From contig NZ_CABPSH010000008.1 in the NCBI RefSeq assembly GCF_902459725.1, forward strand, positions 1-64,000: a DNA stretch of 64,000 nt, given 5' to 3'. Position numbers and translations under genes: made by a program. This stretch comes from Pandoraea eparura (GTDB lineage Bacteria > Pseudomonadota > Gammaproteobacteria > Burkholderiales > Burkholderiaceae). Positions 1-14,600 of the stretch are shown one piece after another. The notes beneath the pieces are model-generated. The model saw only the letters and a list, made by a program, of their open reading frames with translations, was not told where the DNA came from and made no database searches. Positions within the stretch are counted from its first letter, which is position 1. The number at the start of each line of letters is the position of its first letter.

Positions 1-21
1 GGTAATCGTCAGGCTCCCCTT

Positions 22-58
22 AAAAACCCCTTGCTACAACGCGTAGCAAGGGGTTTTT
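22..58. terminator. Strong rho-independent terminator, possibly bidirectional
   Basis: A perfect 16-bp stem (22-37 with 43-58) encloses a 5-base loop. The stem starts with five A and ends with five T, so it could terminate in both directions. It would close a gene lying left of the window. The stretch 59-268 after it holds no gene that I can support. Confidence 0.85.
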
Positions 59-268
59 GCTTTTCTGGGAAATTCCGGCTGGATCGACGTCCAGCGCATC
101 ATTAGCGGTGCGTCATCGAATGCTTGAGACGCGTGTTGAATGGCGCGTGAGCTGACGGGCCCAAGGTGACGGCCACGGTCGGTGGCTGGCGGTATGTATC
201 TCGGCGATGTCGCCCGATTGATGTTATTCGCTCGATACCCCCATAGATCTTTCGTGAGGATAAGGCCA

Positions 269-634
269 ATGTCAATTGAACCGTTGTGCGTTATCAACCG
301 CGCGGCTATTGGCGTTTTGCCGCGGCAACCGTTTGTTGATTGGATCAATGCCGCAGACCCCTATCCCGGAGGCGCTGTTATCGCGTTGAAAGAAGCGCAG
401 GAGGAGCCGTCGGTATTCCTGATCCCGGCCAATGGCAACGCCGACGAGCCAGGCAAGCGATGAGTGCAGCGGAACTGGAAGGCGCTCTTCGAGCAATCGT
501 TCAACGATGGGTACGTAGACGTAACCCGATGGCCGCCTCATCGAACGCTCAAGATGTTCCGTGAGTGGTGCGACATTCACATTCATGAGATGGTGTTCGA
601 CTACGCCGCCACGCCTTTGGGATACGGTGACTGA
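269..634 (+). pseudogene. Small uncharacterised protein gene interrupted by an in-frame TGA
   Basis: From the ATG at 269, eight bases after a GTGAGGA ribosome site, the frame encodes 64 residues beginning MSIEPLCVINRAAIGVLPRQ and stops at TGA 461-463. The same frame then continues without a shift for 56 further codons (VQRNWKALFEQSFNDG, later WPPHRTLKMFREWCDIHIHE) to TGA 632-634. The two halves together resemble, from memory, a family of about 120-residue uncharacterised proteobacterial proteins with an N-terminal KQPFLDW-like motif and a C-terminal RTLKMFREWF-like motif. I read this as one gene with a nonsense mutation (CGA to TGA would restore Arg). The lack of visible decay on either side suggests a recent event, a sequencing error or readthrough. 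Function unknown. Confidence 0.7.
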
Positions 635-807
635 TTCGGCGCACGGTCGCGGTTAAGCCGTGCCGGCATCAATGTTCAGCGGCGATCGCTGTAGGAAAGC
701 ACTCGAAACACCAGGAAAAATCGCGTAATTTTGCATTTCATTCGTTATCGTGCCGCTTTTCAGTTTGCGGCGCAGGCGCCGCCCAGTCATGGTGCGAGCG
801 CATAACG

Positions 808-1581
808 ATGATCCAGAATCGCATTTCGACGCCAAACCTTCCCCCGGTTGTCGTCATTTCTCTCGTGGACAGCGACGTTCGTCGCACGCACATGAGTGCG
901 CAGTTGGCCGCAGCCGACGTCCCGTTTCAATTCTTCGATGCCGAGCGCATTTCCGAGTATCCGTCGACGTATGACGCTGCCGAGCGCCTGCGGATCTATG
1001 ACAATCACCTGACGCTTGGAGAGGTTGGCTGCTATGAAAGCCATTACCGAATCTGGGAGGCGCTAGCCAACTCCAACGACGATATCTGGTGCGTCCTGGA
1101 AGACGATGTCGAGTTGACGCCTGATTTCTCGCGACGTCTCAGGTCGACACTGAACGTGGCGGTGCCCTGGGGCATCATGCGCTTGAAGGAGGGCGGCGCC
1201 GCCGGGAAGTGGCAGGTCGGGCGGCTGCCTGGCGGAGAGGCGTTGCACGACCACCGGAAGCAGCCTGGCGGTGCCCACGCCTACCTCATCCGCCGCGGGG
1301 CCGCACTTGTGCTTCTGGCCTACGCCGGACGTATCATTCACCCGGTCGACGACATGATGAACCGGGATTGGGAGCATGGTATCCGCATGATCTCGGTATC
1401 GCCGGATATCGTGCTGGATCGGGGCGACGACTTCGGTACCACCATCCCGGGGCGTCATAAGGTCAAGCGCAACCCATGGCAAAAACTCAAGCGAGAATTC
1501 CACCGGGGGCGGGACAGTCTGAGCCGCCATGTCAACGCCTGGCGCCGACGTTGGTTTGCCCCGATACGTCATTGGCACTAA
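808..1581 (+). CDS. Glycosyltransferase family 25 protein
   Basis: This 257-residue protein has the layout of GT25 (LPS core/LOS galactosyltransferase) enzymes. The N-terminal strand PVVVISLVDSDVRR is followed by GEVGCYESHYRIWE at about residues 71-84 and by the acidic VLEDDVE at about 96-102, the likely metal and nucleotide-sugar site. Later HPVDDMMNRDW fits the acceptor-side region. The family transfers a hexose to cell-surface glycans at the inner face of the membrane. The C-terminus is Arg/Lys-rich, as in many peripheral glycosyltransferases. The start is not marked by a clear ribosome site, so the N-terminus is uncertain. It stands alone between the interrupted gene and the tRNA cluster, so its surface polymer cannot be inferred. 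Confidence 0.85.
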   Translation: MIQNRISTPNLPPVVVISLVDSDVRRTHMSAQLAAADVPFQFFDAERISEYPSTYDAAERLRIYDNHLTLGEVGCYESHYRIWEALANSNDDIWCVLEDDVELTPDFSRRLRSTLNVAVPWGIMRLKEGGAAGKWQVGRLPGGEALHDHRKQPGGAHAYLIRRGAALVLLAYAGRIIHPVDDMMNRDWEHGIRMISVSPDIVLDRGDDFGTTIPGRHKVKRNPWQKLKREFHRGRDSLSRHVNAWRRRWFAPIRHWH

Positions 1582-1692
1582 GCCCGATCTCGCCTGATTT
1601 CACATATCCAAGAAAATCAATAACTTGCCGCATATAGTGAAAATCCGCAGAGCGTCAGGCACAAAAACTGCGTATTTAATGCATGGAAGGTG

Positions 1693-1721
1693 TTGACAAG
1701 GCGGGGCGACATCTCCATAAT
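1693..1721 (+). promoter_or_regulatory. Sigma-70 promoter of the tRNA-tuf unit
   Basis: TTGACA (1693-1698) and CATAAT (1716-1721) are separated by exactly 17 bases, and the first tRNA begins 15 bases after the -10 box. This would drive tRNA-Tyr, tRNA-Gly, tRNA-Thr and tuf as one transcript, the usual arrangement in proteobacteria. Confidence 0.75.
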
Positions 1722-1735
1722 TGCAAATTCTCTGC

Positions 1736-1821
1736 GGAGGGGTGCCCGAGTGGCTAAAGGGGGCAGACTGTAAATCTGTTGGCTTACGCCTACGTTGGTT
1801 CGAATCCAACCTCCTCCACCA
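1736..1821 (+). tRNA. tRNA-Tyr (anticodon GTA)
   Basis: The 86-base gene has a 7-bp acceptor stem (GGAGGGG with CTCCTCC), a long variable arm as expected of a class II tRNA, the anticodon GTA at 1770-1772, the T-loop TTCGAATC and an encoded CCA end (1819-1821). Confidence 0.96.
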
Positions 1822-1894
1822 GAATGCGGAAGTAATGAGCGCCGGAAATGAAAATCTCCGGCGCTTGTTGCCTGAGGCGAGAGTCGGAATCCAA

Positions 1895-1968
1895 GCGGGT
1901 GTAGCTCAATGGTAGAGCAGAAGCCTTCCAAGCTTACGACGAGGGTTCGATTCCCTTCACCCGCTCCA
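1895..1968 (+). tRNA. tRNA-Gly (anticodon TCC)
   Basis: The 74-base gene has acceptor GCGGGTG paired with CACCCGC, discriminator T, encoded CCA, anticodon TCC at 1927-1929 in a CTTCCAA loop, and T-loop TTCGATT. Confidence 0.95.
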
Positions 1969-2002
1969 GGTGACGCGCAGATGCAGTAGAAGTCAAGGAT
2001 TC

Positions 2003-2077
<75 letters not shown>

Positions 2078-2149
2078 AAGATAGTGTGAAGCGCGGCAAT
2101 CATCATGCCGAGCAACCTCGGCAAAAGATAACCCCGTTAGGAGTCGGAA

Positions 2150-3340
<1,191 letters not shown>

Positions 3341-3404
3341 GCCGGTACCTTAACGGTCCGCGCTTACGGGGTCAGCTTTTGGCGGCTGGCCCCACTGCTG
3401 TTTT

Positions 3405-3480
3405 AGGGGTATAGCTCAACTGGCAGAGCGTCGGTCTCCAAAACCGAAGGTTGGGGGTTCGATTCCCTCTGCCCCTGCCA
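3405..3480 (+). tRNA. tRNA-Trp (anticodon CCA)
   Basis: The 76-base gene has acceptor AGGGGTA paired with TGCCCCT, discriminator G and an encoded CCA. The anticodon is CCA at 3438-3440 and the T-loop is TTCGATT. It lies between tuf and secE, its usual place in beta- and gamma-proteobacteria. A 9-bp hairpin at 3368-3393 precedes it and may mark the 3' end or processing of the tuf mRNA. Confidence 0.96.
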
Positions 3481-3502
3481 AACAACTGTCTGCAAGCTGG
3501 AA

Positions 3503-3883
3503 ATGGCGAATTCTCCCGTAGAAACTGTACGTACGACTGGCGACAAGCTGCTGCTGGCACTGGCCGGGCTGCTCGTGATTGCTGGTGTCGTGGCGTTCTA
3601 CGCGCTGGAGCAACAAGCGCTGTATGTGCGCGTTGCGGCCATCGTCGTCGTTCTGGCCATCGCAGCAGGGGTTGCATTGGCATCGCAAACCGGCAAAGGC
3701 TTCCTGGCTTTTGCCAAGGATGCGTATCGGGAAGTGGGTAAGGTCGTTTGGCCGACCCGTAAAGAGGCCGCTCAAACGACTGCGATCGTCTTCGCGTTCG
3801 TCATCGTGATGGCGCTGTATCTCTGGATCAGCGACAAGACGATCGAATGGGCGGTGTTCTCTTTGATTCTTGGCTGGAAGTGA
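3503..3883 (+). CDS. secE: Protein translocase subunit SecE
   Basis: SecE clamps SecY in the SecYEG inner-membrane channel. This 126-residue form has three predicted membrane helices (about residues 16-35, 40-61 and 92-118), like the E. coli type rather than the single-helix minimal type. The conserved amphipathic hinge [15 protein letters not shown] lies at about 74-88. It ends two bases before the nusG start, so translation of the two is probably coupled. Confidence 0.96.
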   Translation: MANSPVETVRTTGDKLLLALAGLLVIAGVVAFYALEQQALYVRVAAIVVVLAIAAGVALASQTGKGFLAFAKDAYREVGKVVWPTRKEAAQTTAIVFAFVIVMALYLWISDKTIEWAVFSLILGWK

Positions 3884-3884
3884 T

Positions 3885-4442
3885 ATGTCTGATACCGGGG
3901 CTGCACCGAGTAAGAAGCGCTGGTACGTCGTTCATGCGTATTCCGGCATGGAAAAGAGCGTAGCCAAAGCGCTGCGCGAGCGTATTGTCCGTGCCGGCAT
4001 GGAAGACTATTTCGGCGAGATTCTTGTCCCGACCGAAGAAGTGGTGGAAATCAAGGGTGGCCACAAGTCGGTCACCGAACGTCGTTTCTTTCCCGGCTAC
4101 GTGCTGTGCGAGATGGAAATGACGGATGACACGTGGCACTTGGTGAAGAACACCGCCAAGGTCACGGGCTTTGTCGGCGGTACGGGCAATCGACCGATTC
4201 CGATTCGGCAGGCCGAAGTCGACAAGATCATGTCGCAAATCAAGGACGGGGTGGAAAAGCCGCGTCCCAAGACGTTGTTCGAGGTGGGCGAGTTGGTTCG
4301 AGTCAAGGATGGTCCGTTCACGGACTTCAATGGCTCGGTGGAAGAAGTGAACTACGAAAAATCTCGCCTCCGTGTCTCCGTCACCATTTTCGGACGGGCA
4401 ACTCCGGTAGAACTGGAGTTCGGACAAGTCGAAAAGATCTAA
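3885..4442 (+). CDS. nusG: Transcription termination/antitermination factor NusG
   Basis: The 185-residue protein has the N-terminal NGN domain ([21 protein letters not shown], with the conserved FPGYVL) and a C-terminal KOW domain ([21 protein letters not shown]). NusG binds RNA polymerase, suppresses pausing and links it to Rho or to ribosomal S10. I chose ATG 3885, just after the secE stop and preceded by GGAAG, over the in-frame TTG at 3870, which would overlap secE. Confidence 0.97.
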   Translation: MSDTGAAPSKKRWYVVHAYSGMEKSVAKALRERIVRAGMEDYFGEILVPTEEVVEIKGGHKSVTERRFFPGYVLCEMEMTDDTWHLVKNTAKVTGFVGGTGNRPIPIRQAEVDKIMSQIKDGVEKPRPKTLFEVGELVRVKDGPFTDFNGSVEEVNYEKSRLRVSVTIFGRATPVELEFGQVEKI

Positions 4443-4451
4443 GAATAAAAT

Positions 4452-4479
4452 GCGCCGGCGCGACGTCCGGCGCGTTTTT
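4452..4479 (+). terminator. Terminator after nusG
   Basis: A 7-bp GC stem (GCGCCGG 4452-4458 with CCGGCGC 4467-4473) is followed by a T5 run at 4475-4479. It separates secE-nusG from the rplKA unit. Confidence 0.8.
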
Positions 4480-4550
4480 GCGTTGGTGACAGCCGTCGCC
4501 GAGGAGCGTCAGTAGCCCGTTTTTGGTGAACGCGCGCTATGACTCAACCC

Positions 4551-4571
4551 CGAATATGCGCCACATATTCG
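4551..4571 (+). promoter_or_regulatory. Leader hairpin directly upstream of rplK
   Basis: An 8-bp perfect inverted repeat (CGAATATG 4551-4558, CATATTCG 4564-4571) with a 5-base loop ends just before the ribosome site of rplK. L1 is known to repress rplKA translation by binding the leader. This hairpin is a candidate for part of that site, which is inference. Confidence 0.45.
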
Positions 4572-4585
4572 TTCCGGAGTAAACC

Positions 4586-5017
4586 ATGGCAAAGAAAATC
4601 ATCGGCTTTATCAAGCTGCAGATTCCTGCAGGTAAAGCCAATCCGTCGCCCCCCGTGGGCCCGGCCCTGGGTCAACGCGGCCTGAACATCATGGAGTTCT
4701 GCAAGGCGTTCAACGCGCAAACGCAGAGCCTCGAGCCGGGTCTTCCGATCCCGGTGGTGATCACCGCCTTTGCGGACAAGAGCTTCACGTTCGTCCTGAA
4801 GACCCCGCCGGCAACGGTGCTGATCAAGAAGGCTGCCAACCTGCAAAAGGGTTCGAGCAAGCCGCACACCGACAAGGTGGGCAAGATCACCCGCGCACAA
4901 GCGGAAGAAATCGCGAAGACCAAGATGCCTGACCTTACCGCCTCCGATCTGGACGCCGCGGTTCGCACCATCGCTGGCAGCGCACGTTCGATGGGCATCA
5001 CGGTGGAGGGTCTGTAA
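4586..5017 (+). CDS. rplK: 50S ribosomal protein L11
   Basis: The 143-residue protein has the L11 signature [20 protein letters not shown] at its N-terminus and the rRNA-binding C-terminal domain ([30 protein letters not shown]). It forms the GTPase-associated centre on 23S rRNA and is needed for RelA activation. Its stop codon overlaps the rplA start by one base (TAATG), so the two are translationally coupled. Confidence 0.98.
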   Translation: MAKKIIGFIKLQIPAGKANPSPPVGPALGQRGLNIMEFCKAFNAQTQSLEPGLPIPVVITAFADKSFTFVLKTPPATVLIKKAANLQKGSSKPHTDKVGKITRAQAEEIAKTKMPDLTASDLDAAVRTIAGSARSMGITVEGL

Positions 5018-5712
5018 TGGCTAAGATCTCGAAGCGTCAACAAGCACTGGCCGCCAAGGTCGACCGCAACAAGCTGTACCCGGTCGGCGACGCTCTGGCT
5101 CTGGTCAAGGAATGCGCAAGCGCCAAGTTCGACGAGTCGATCGACGTCGCCGTGCAATTGGGCGTGGATGCGAAGAAGTCGGACCAAGTGGTTCGCGGTT
5201 CGGTCGTTCTGCCGGCCGGTACCGGCAAGTCGGTGCGCGTGGCCGTGTTCGCCCAGGGCGAGAAGGCCGAGCAAGCCAAGGCTGCCGGCGCTGAAATCGT
5301 CGGTATGGAAGACCTGGCCGAGCAAATCAAGGCCGGCAAGATGGACTTCGATATCGTGATCGCTTCGCCGGACACGATGCGTATCGTCGGTACGCTGGGT
5401 CAGATCCTCGGCCCGCGCGGCCTGATGCCGAACCCGAAGGTTGGCACGGTGACCCCGGACGTCGCTACGGCAGTGAAGAACGCCAAGGCCGGTCAGGTGC
5501 AGTTCCGTGTTGACAAGGCCGGTATCATCCACGCAACCATCGGTCGTGCATCGTTCGAGCCGGCTGCGCTGCGTCAGAACCTGTCGGCTCTGCTCGAAGC
5601 CCTGACGAAGTCGAAGCCGGCGTCGAGCAAGGGTGTCTACCTGCGCAAGATCGCCCTGTCGAGCACGATGGGCGTTGGCGTGCGCGTGGACCAGGCCAGC
5701 CTGGCTGCCTAA
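5017..5712 (+). CDS. rplA: 50S ribosomal protein L1
   Basis: The 231-residue protein carries the L1 signature around [18 protein letters not shown]-like residues (here [20 protein letters not shown]). L1 forms the mobile stalk at the E site and, in characterised bacteria, represses its own operon. The ATG overlaps the rplK stop by one base. Confidence 0.98.
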   Translation: MAKISKRQQALAAKVDRNKLYPVGDALALVKECASAKFDESIDVAVQLGVDAKKSDQVVRGSVVLPAGTGKSVRVAVFAQGEKAEQAKAAGAEIVGMEDLAEQIKAGKMDFDIVIASPDTMRIVGTLGQILGPRGLMPNPKVGTVTPDVATAVKNAKAGQVQFRVDKAGIIHATIGRASFEPAALRQNLSALLEALTKSKPASSKGVYLRKIALSSTMGVGVRVDQASLAA

Positions 5713-6048
5713 GCCGGACATCGAGCAACACAGTATCGCAATCGCAGGGTGATGGCGTCCCCTGCGACGGCTGCGATCCTCGGGATCGACAGTCAGTAGC
5801 AAGAGACTTTGGGCGGAAGCGGATTCTCCGGAAATCGCTTCCGGTTATCAAAGACCGTTGGCGGGAATGGGCATGTATTGACGCTCCCTTAATACGCCAG
5901 CCAACGCAGATGGCGAACCCGAACAGGTTATGCAGTCACCATCGTCGCACGCGGGTAACCGGGCGCGGCGGTTGAAACTCCAGACATGTCGGTAAGCCGT
6001 TAGTGGAACGGCATCACCATGAGGTGATGTTAATTTTGGAGGTTAACC
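5713..6048 (+). promoter_or_regulatory. Long 5' leader of rplJL (L10 leader candidate)
   Basis: The 336 bases between rplA and rplJ hold no gene. They are rich in potential stems, such as ATCACC-ATGA-GGTGAT at about 6011-6026 just before the GGAGG site at 6039. In E. coli the L10-L12 complex binds the rplJ leader and blocks translation, and the position and length here match such a leader. I could not fold it, so the structure is inferred. No clear sigma-70 promoter was seen, so transcription may enter from rplKA. Confidence 0.5.
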
Positions 6049-6546
6049 GTGGCACTTAATCTTGATGATAAGAAAGCCGTCGTGGCAGAAGTTTCGGCGC
6101 AAGTCGCCGGTGCTTCGACCATCGTTGTGGCTGAATATCGCGGAATCACGGTTGGCGATCTGACGAAGCTTCGCGCCAATGCGCGTCAGCAAGGCGTCTA
6201 CCTGCGCGTTCTGAAGAACACGCTGGCTCGCCGCGCGGTGGAAAACACCCCGTTTGCTGACCTGGCTGAGCAGATGACCGGTCCTCTGATCTACGGTATC
6301 TCGACGGATCCCGTAGCCGCTGCGAAAGTCTTGAACGACTTTTCGAAGGGCAACGACAAGTTGATCTTGAAGGCCGGCTCGTACGACGGCAAGGTGATGG
6401 ACAAGGCAGGCGTGCAAGCGCTGGCCTCGATCCCGAGCCGCGACGAACTGCTCGCGAAGTTGCTGGGTGTCATGCAAGCGCCGGTTTCCGGCTTTGCTCG
6501 CGTCCTGGCTGCCGTGGCCGAGAAGAAGCAAGCGGAAGCTGCTTAA
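6049..6546 (+). CDS. rplJ: 50S ribosomal protein L10
   Basis: The 165-residue protein starts with GTG behind a strong GGAGG. The N-terminal [25 protein letters not shown] and [13 protein letters not shown] are typical of L10, and the C-terminal Ala-rich helix binds L7/L12 dimers. L10 anchors the L12 stalk on 23S rRNA. Overlapping ORFs on the other strand are shadows. Confidence 0.97.
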   Translation: MALNLDDKKAVVAEVSAQVAGASTIVVAEYRGITVGDLTKLRANARQQGVYLRVLKNTLARRAVENTPFADLAEQMTGPLIYGISTDPVAAAKVLNDFSKGNDKLILKAGSYDGKVMDKAGVQALASIPSRDELLAKLLGVMQAPVSGFARVLAAVAEKKQAEAA

Positions 6547-6606
6547 TTCTCGTCCCGGTTACACGATCGCTGACTTCGGTCCGAACACAATCTAGGAGTT
6601 TTACAA

Positions 6607-6981
6607 ATGGCAATCACGAAAGAAGACATCATCGACGCCGTTGGCGCAATGTCGGTTATGGAACTGAACGACCTGGTCAAGGCGTTCGAAGAGAAGTTCG
6701 GCGTGTCGGCTGCTGCCCTGTCGGTGGCTGGCCCGGCGGGTGCTGGCGCTGCTGCCGCAGTGGAAGAGCAAACCGAATTCAACGTCATCCTGGCGGAAGT
6801 CGGTGCGAACAAGGTCGGCGTGATCAAGGCCGTCCGCGAAATCACGGGCCTGGGCTTGAAGGAAGCCAAGGACGTGGTTGATGGCGCTCCGAAGGCTGTC
6901 AAGGAAGGCGTCGACAAGGCTGCTGCTGACGAAGCCAAGAAGAAGCTGGAAGAAGCCGGCGCCAAGGTCGAAATCAAGTAA
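6607..6981 (+). CDS. rplL: 50S ribosomal protein L7/L12
   Basis: The 124-residue stalk protein has an N-terminal dimerisation helix ([20 protein letters not shown]), an Ala/Gly-rich hinge at about residues 38-52 and a C-terminal domain with [20 protein letters not shown] that recruits translation factors. It lies 60 bases after rplJ with TAGGAG before the start. The next gene, rpoB, follows after a 496-base spacer carrying an attenuator-like terminator. Confidence 0.98.
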   Translation: MAITKEDIIDAVGAMSVMELNDLVKAFEEKFGVSAAALSVAGPAGAGAAAAVEEQTEFNVILAEVGANKVGVIKAVREITGLGLKEAKDVVDGAPKAVKEGVDKAAADEAKKKLEEAGAKVEIK

Positions 6982-7000
6982 TTCGGCTCTGCGCGTAGGG

Positions 7001-7032
7001 AAGGCTGGCGACGAAACGTCGTCAGCCTTTTT
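7001..7032 (+). terminator. Attenuator/terminator between rplL and rpoB
   Basis: A 12-bp stem (7002-7013 with 7017-7028, one G-U pair) has an AAA loop and is followed by a T5 run (7028-7032). In E. coli a partial terminator at this place lowers rpoBC transcription relative to rplJL. The same role is likely here. Confidence 0.85.
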
Positions 7033-7216
7033 GTGCTTTCTGGAGAGCCAAATCCCACAAGCGGGGGGCGGTGTTCGAAAGCCGGCGCGAAATGGCGCCA
7101 AGTGGTTGAAAACAAAATAATTTCATTGATACATCCGTGATTCGTGCCGGTTCAGGTGCACGCGCCATCGAGAACATCGGCGACACGCAGTAACAGCGCA
7201 GGACCCAGGAAGTACC

Positions 7217-7278
7217 GAAGAGGCCAAAGAAAAAATCGCGCCGGGATTCGACCCGTGACGGTTTTCTCTTTGTCTTCT
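7217..7278 (+). promoter_or_regulatory. Long hairpin in the rplL-rpoB spacer, possible RNase III site
   Basis: The arms GAAGAGGCCAAAGAAAAAAT (from 7217) and GGTTTTCTCTTTGTCTTC (to about 7277) are imperfectly complementary. Inside them is a 4-bp GC stem (CGGG-ATTCGA-CCCG, 7242-7255). E. coli has an RNase III processing stem between rplL and rpoB, and this is the positional equivalent. The remainder of 7033-7477 holds no gene that I can see. Confidence 0.5.
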
Positions 7279-7477
7279 GAAGCGACTGCAGAAGGCAAGT
7301 TTGGTCGGGCGACGGGCAACACAGGCATCCGTCGCCGTCAGCCAGCGGTTGGTAGCGGCCAACCACCAAGCTCGTTGCTCCGCGGCAAGCCCGCCGTGGG
7401 GGACGTCTGGTCTCAGTCGATGAACACCCGTTGACGATGCCTGCCGTCGTCGTCAGCGTAGTGATTCGGAGATCGTA

Positions 7478-11584
<4,107 letters not shown>

Positions 11585-11610
11585 TCGCGTTCAGGCAACA
11601 GGAGAAAGCA

Positions 11611-14600
11611 ATGAAAGCTTTGCTCGATCTATTCAAGCAAGTCCAACAGGACGAACAGTTCGACGCGATCAAGATCGGTCTGGCTTCGCCGGACAAGATC
11701 CGCTCGTGGTCGTTCGGCGAAGTCAAGAAGCCGGAAACGATCAACTACCGGACGTTCAAGCCCGAGCGTGACGGCCTGTTCTGCGCAAAGATCTTCGGTC
11801 CGATCAAGGATTACGAGTGCCTTTGCGGCAAGTACAAGCGCCTGAAGCATCGCGGCGTGATCTGCGAGAAGTGCGGCGTGGAAGTCACGCTGGCGAAGGT
11901 GCGTCGCGAGCGCATGGGCCACATCGAGCTGGCCTCGCCGGTCGCGCACATCTGGTTCCTGAAGTCGCTGCCGTCGCGTCTGGGCATGGTGCTCGACATG
12001 ACGCTGCGCGACATCGAACGCGTGCTGTACTTCGAAGCCTACGTGGTCCTCGAACCGGGCATGACACCGCTCAAGCGGTGCCAGATCATGACCGAGGAGG
12101 ATTACTACAACAAGGTCGAGGAATACGGCGACGAATTCCGTGCCGAGATGGGCGCGGAAGGCGTGCGCGAGCTGCTGCGCTCGATCGACATCGACCAGCA
12201 GGTCGAGCATCTGCGCGCCGAGCTGCAAGCCACGGGCTCGGAAGCGAAGATCAAGAAGTACGCCAAGCGCCTGAAGGTGCTCGAGGCTTTCCAGCGTTCG
12301 GGCATCAAGCCCGAGTGGATGGTGCTCGAAGTGCTGCCGGTGCTCCCGCCCGAGCTGCGTCCGCTGGTGCCGCTCGACGGTGGCCGCTTCGCGACCTCGG
12401 ACCTGAACGATCTGTATCGCCGCGTCATCAACCGTAACAACCGTCTGAAGCGTCTTCTCGAGCTGAAGGCCCCGGACATCATCGTGCGCAACGAAAAGCG
12501 CATGCTGCAGGAATCCGTGGACTCGCTGCTCGACAACGGCCGTCGCGGCAAGGCGATGACCGGTGCGAACAAGCGCCCGCTCAAGTCGCTCGCCGACATG
12601 ATCAAGGGCAAGAGCGGTCGTTTCCGTCAGAACCTGCTGGGTAAGCGCGTGGACTACTCGGGCCGTTCGGTGATTACCGTGGGCCCGACGCTCAAGCTGC
12701 ATCAGTGCGGTCTGCCGAAGCTGATGGCACTCGAACTCTTCAAGCCGTTCATCTTCCACAAGCTGGAAGTGTTGGGCGTGGCCACGACCATCAAGGCCGC
12801 GAAGAAGGAAGTCGAGAACCAGACGGCGGTGGTGTGGGACATCCTCGAAGATGTGATCCGCGAACACCCGATCATGCTGAACCGCGCACCGACGCTGCAC
12901 CGCCTGGGTATTCAGGCGTTCGAGCCGGTGCTGATCGAAGGCAAGGCCATCCAGCTTCACCCGCTGGTTTGCGCGGCGTTCAACGCCGACTTCGACGGTG
13001 ACCAGATGGCCGTTCACGTGCCGCTGTCGCTCGAAGCGCAGATGGAAGCGCGTACCCTGATGCTGGCCTCGAACAACGTGTTGTTCCCGGCCAACGGCGA
13101 TCCGTCGATCGTGCCGTCGCAGGATATCGTGCTGGGTCTGTACTATGCGACCCGCGACAAGATCAACGGCCGCGGGGAAGGCCTGTCGTTCATCGACGTT
13201 TCGGAAGTGCTGCGTGCGTACGACAACAAGGAAGTCGAACTGGCTTCGCGCGTGAACGTGCGTATCACGGAGTACACGGTCGATCCGGAAACGGGCGAGA
13301 AGACGCCGAAGATCACGCTGTACCCGACCACGGTCGGCCGCGCGATCCTGTCGGAAATTCTGCCGCCGGGCCTGCCGTTCTCGGTGCTGAACAAGTCGCT
13401 CAAGAAGAAGGAAATCTCGAAGCTGATCAACACGGCGTTCCGCCGCTGCGGTCTGCGCGAGACGGTGATCTTCGTCGACAAGCTGATGCAGTCGGGCTTC
13501 CGCCTGGCAACGCGCGCCGGTATCTCGATCTGCGTCGACGACATGCTCGTGCCGACGAAGAAGGAAGAACTGATCGGCGAGGCCTCGAAGAAGGTCAAGG
13601 AGTACGACCGTCAGTACATGTCGGGTCTGGTCACGGCGCAAGAGCGTTACAACAACGTCGTGGACATCTGGGGTGCGACCGGCGACGCCGTGGGCAAGGC
13701 GATGATGGAGCAGCTCTCGAAAGAGAAGACGACCGATCGCGACGGCAACACGGTGGACCAGGAGTCGTTCAACTCGATTTACATGATGGCCGACTCCGGT
13801 GCTCGCGGTTCGAGCGCGCAGATTCGCCAGCTCGCCGGTATGCGTGGCCTGATGGCCAAGCCGGATGGCTCGATTATCGAGACGCCGATTACCGCGAACT
13901 TCCGCGAAGGCCTGAACGTGTTGCAGTACTTCATCTCGACCCACGGTGCACGTAAGGGTCTGGCCGATACGGCACTGAAGACGGCAAACTCGGGTTACCT
14001 GACGCGTCGTCTGGTCGACGTGACGCAGGATCTGGTCGTGGTCGAAGACGATTGCGGCACGAGCAACGGCGTGGCGATGAAGGCGCTGGTCGAGGGCGGT
14101 GAAGTGGTCGAAGCCCTGCGTGACCGCATCCTGGGTCGCGTGGCAGTGGCTGACGTCGTGAATCCGGAAACGCAAGAGACGGTGTACGAGGCCGGCACGC
14201 TGCTCGACGAAGACGCGGTCGAGATGATCGAAACGCTGGGCGTCGACGAAGTGCGCGTGCGCACGCCGCTGACCTGCGATACGCGCTTCGGTCTGTGCGC
14301 CGCCTGTTACGGCCGTGACTTGGGCCGCGGCTCGCGTGTGAATGTGGGCGAAGCGGTCGGTGTGATCGCCGCGCAGTCGATCGGTGAACCGGGCACGCAG
14401 CTGACGATGCGTACGTTCCACATTGGTGGTGCGGCATCGCGTGCGGCCGTGGCCTCGTCGATCGAAGCCAAGTCGAACGGTACGGTTCGCTTCTCGGCGA
14501 CCATGCGTTACGTGACGAACGGTCGTGGCGAACAGATCGCCATCTCGCGTTCGGGCGAAATCCTGATCACGGACGATCATGGCCGTGAGCGCGAGCGCCA

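Noticed and set aside
3368-3393. Hairpin between tuf and tRNA-Trp as a terminator
   Set aside because: The 9-bp stem has one G-U pair and no T-run. It may be a processing stem, so it is mentioned only under tRNA-Trp.
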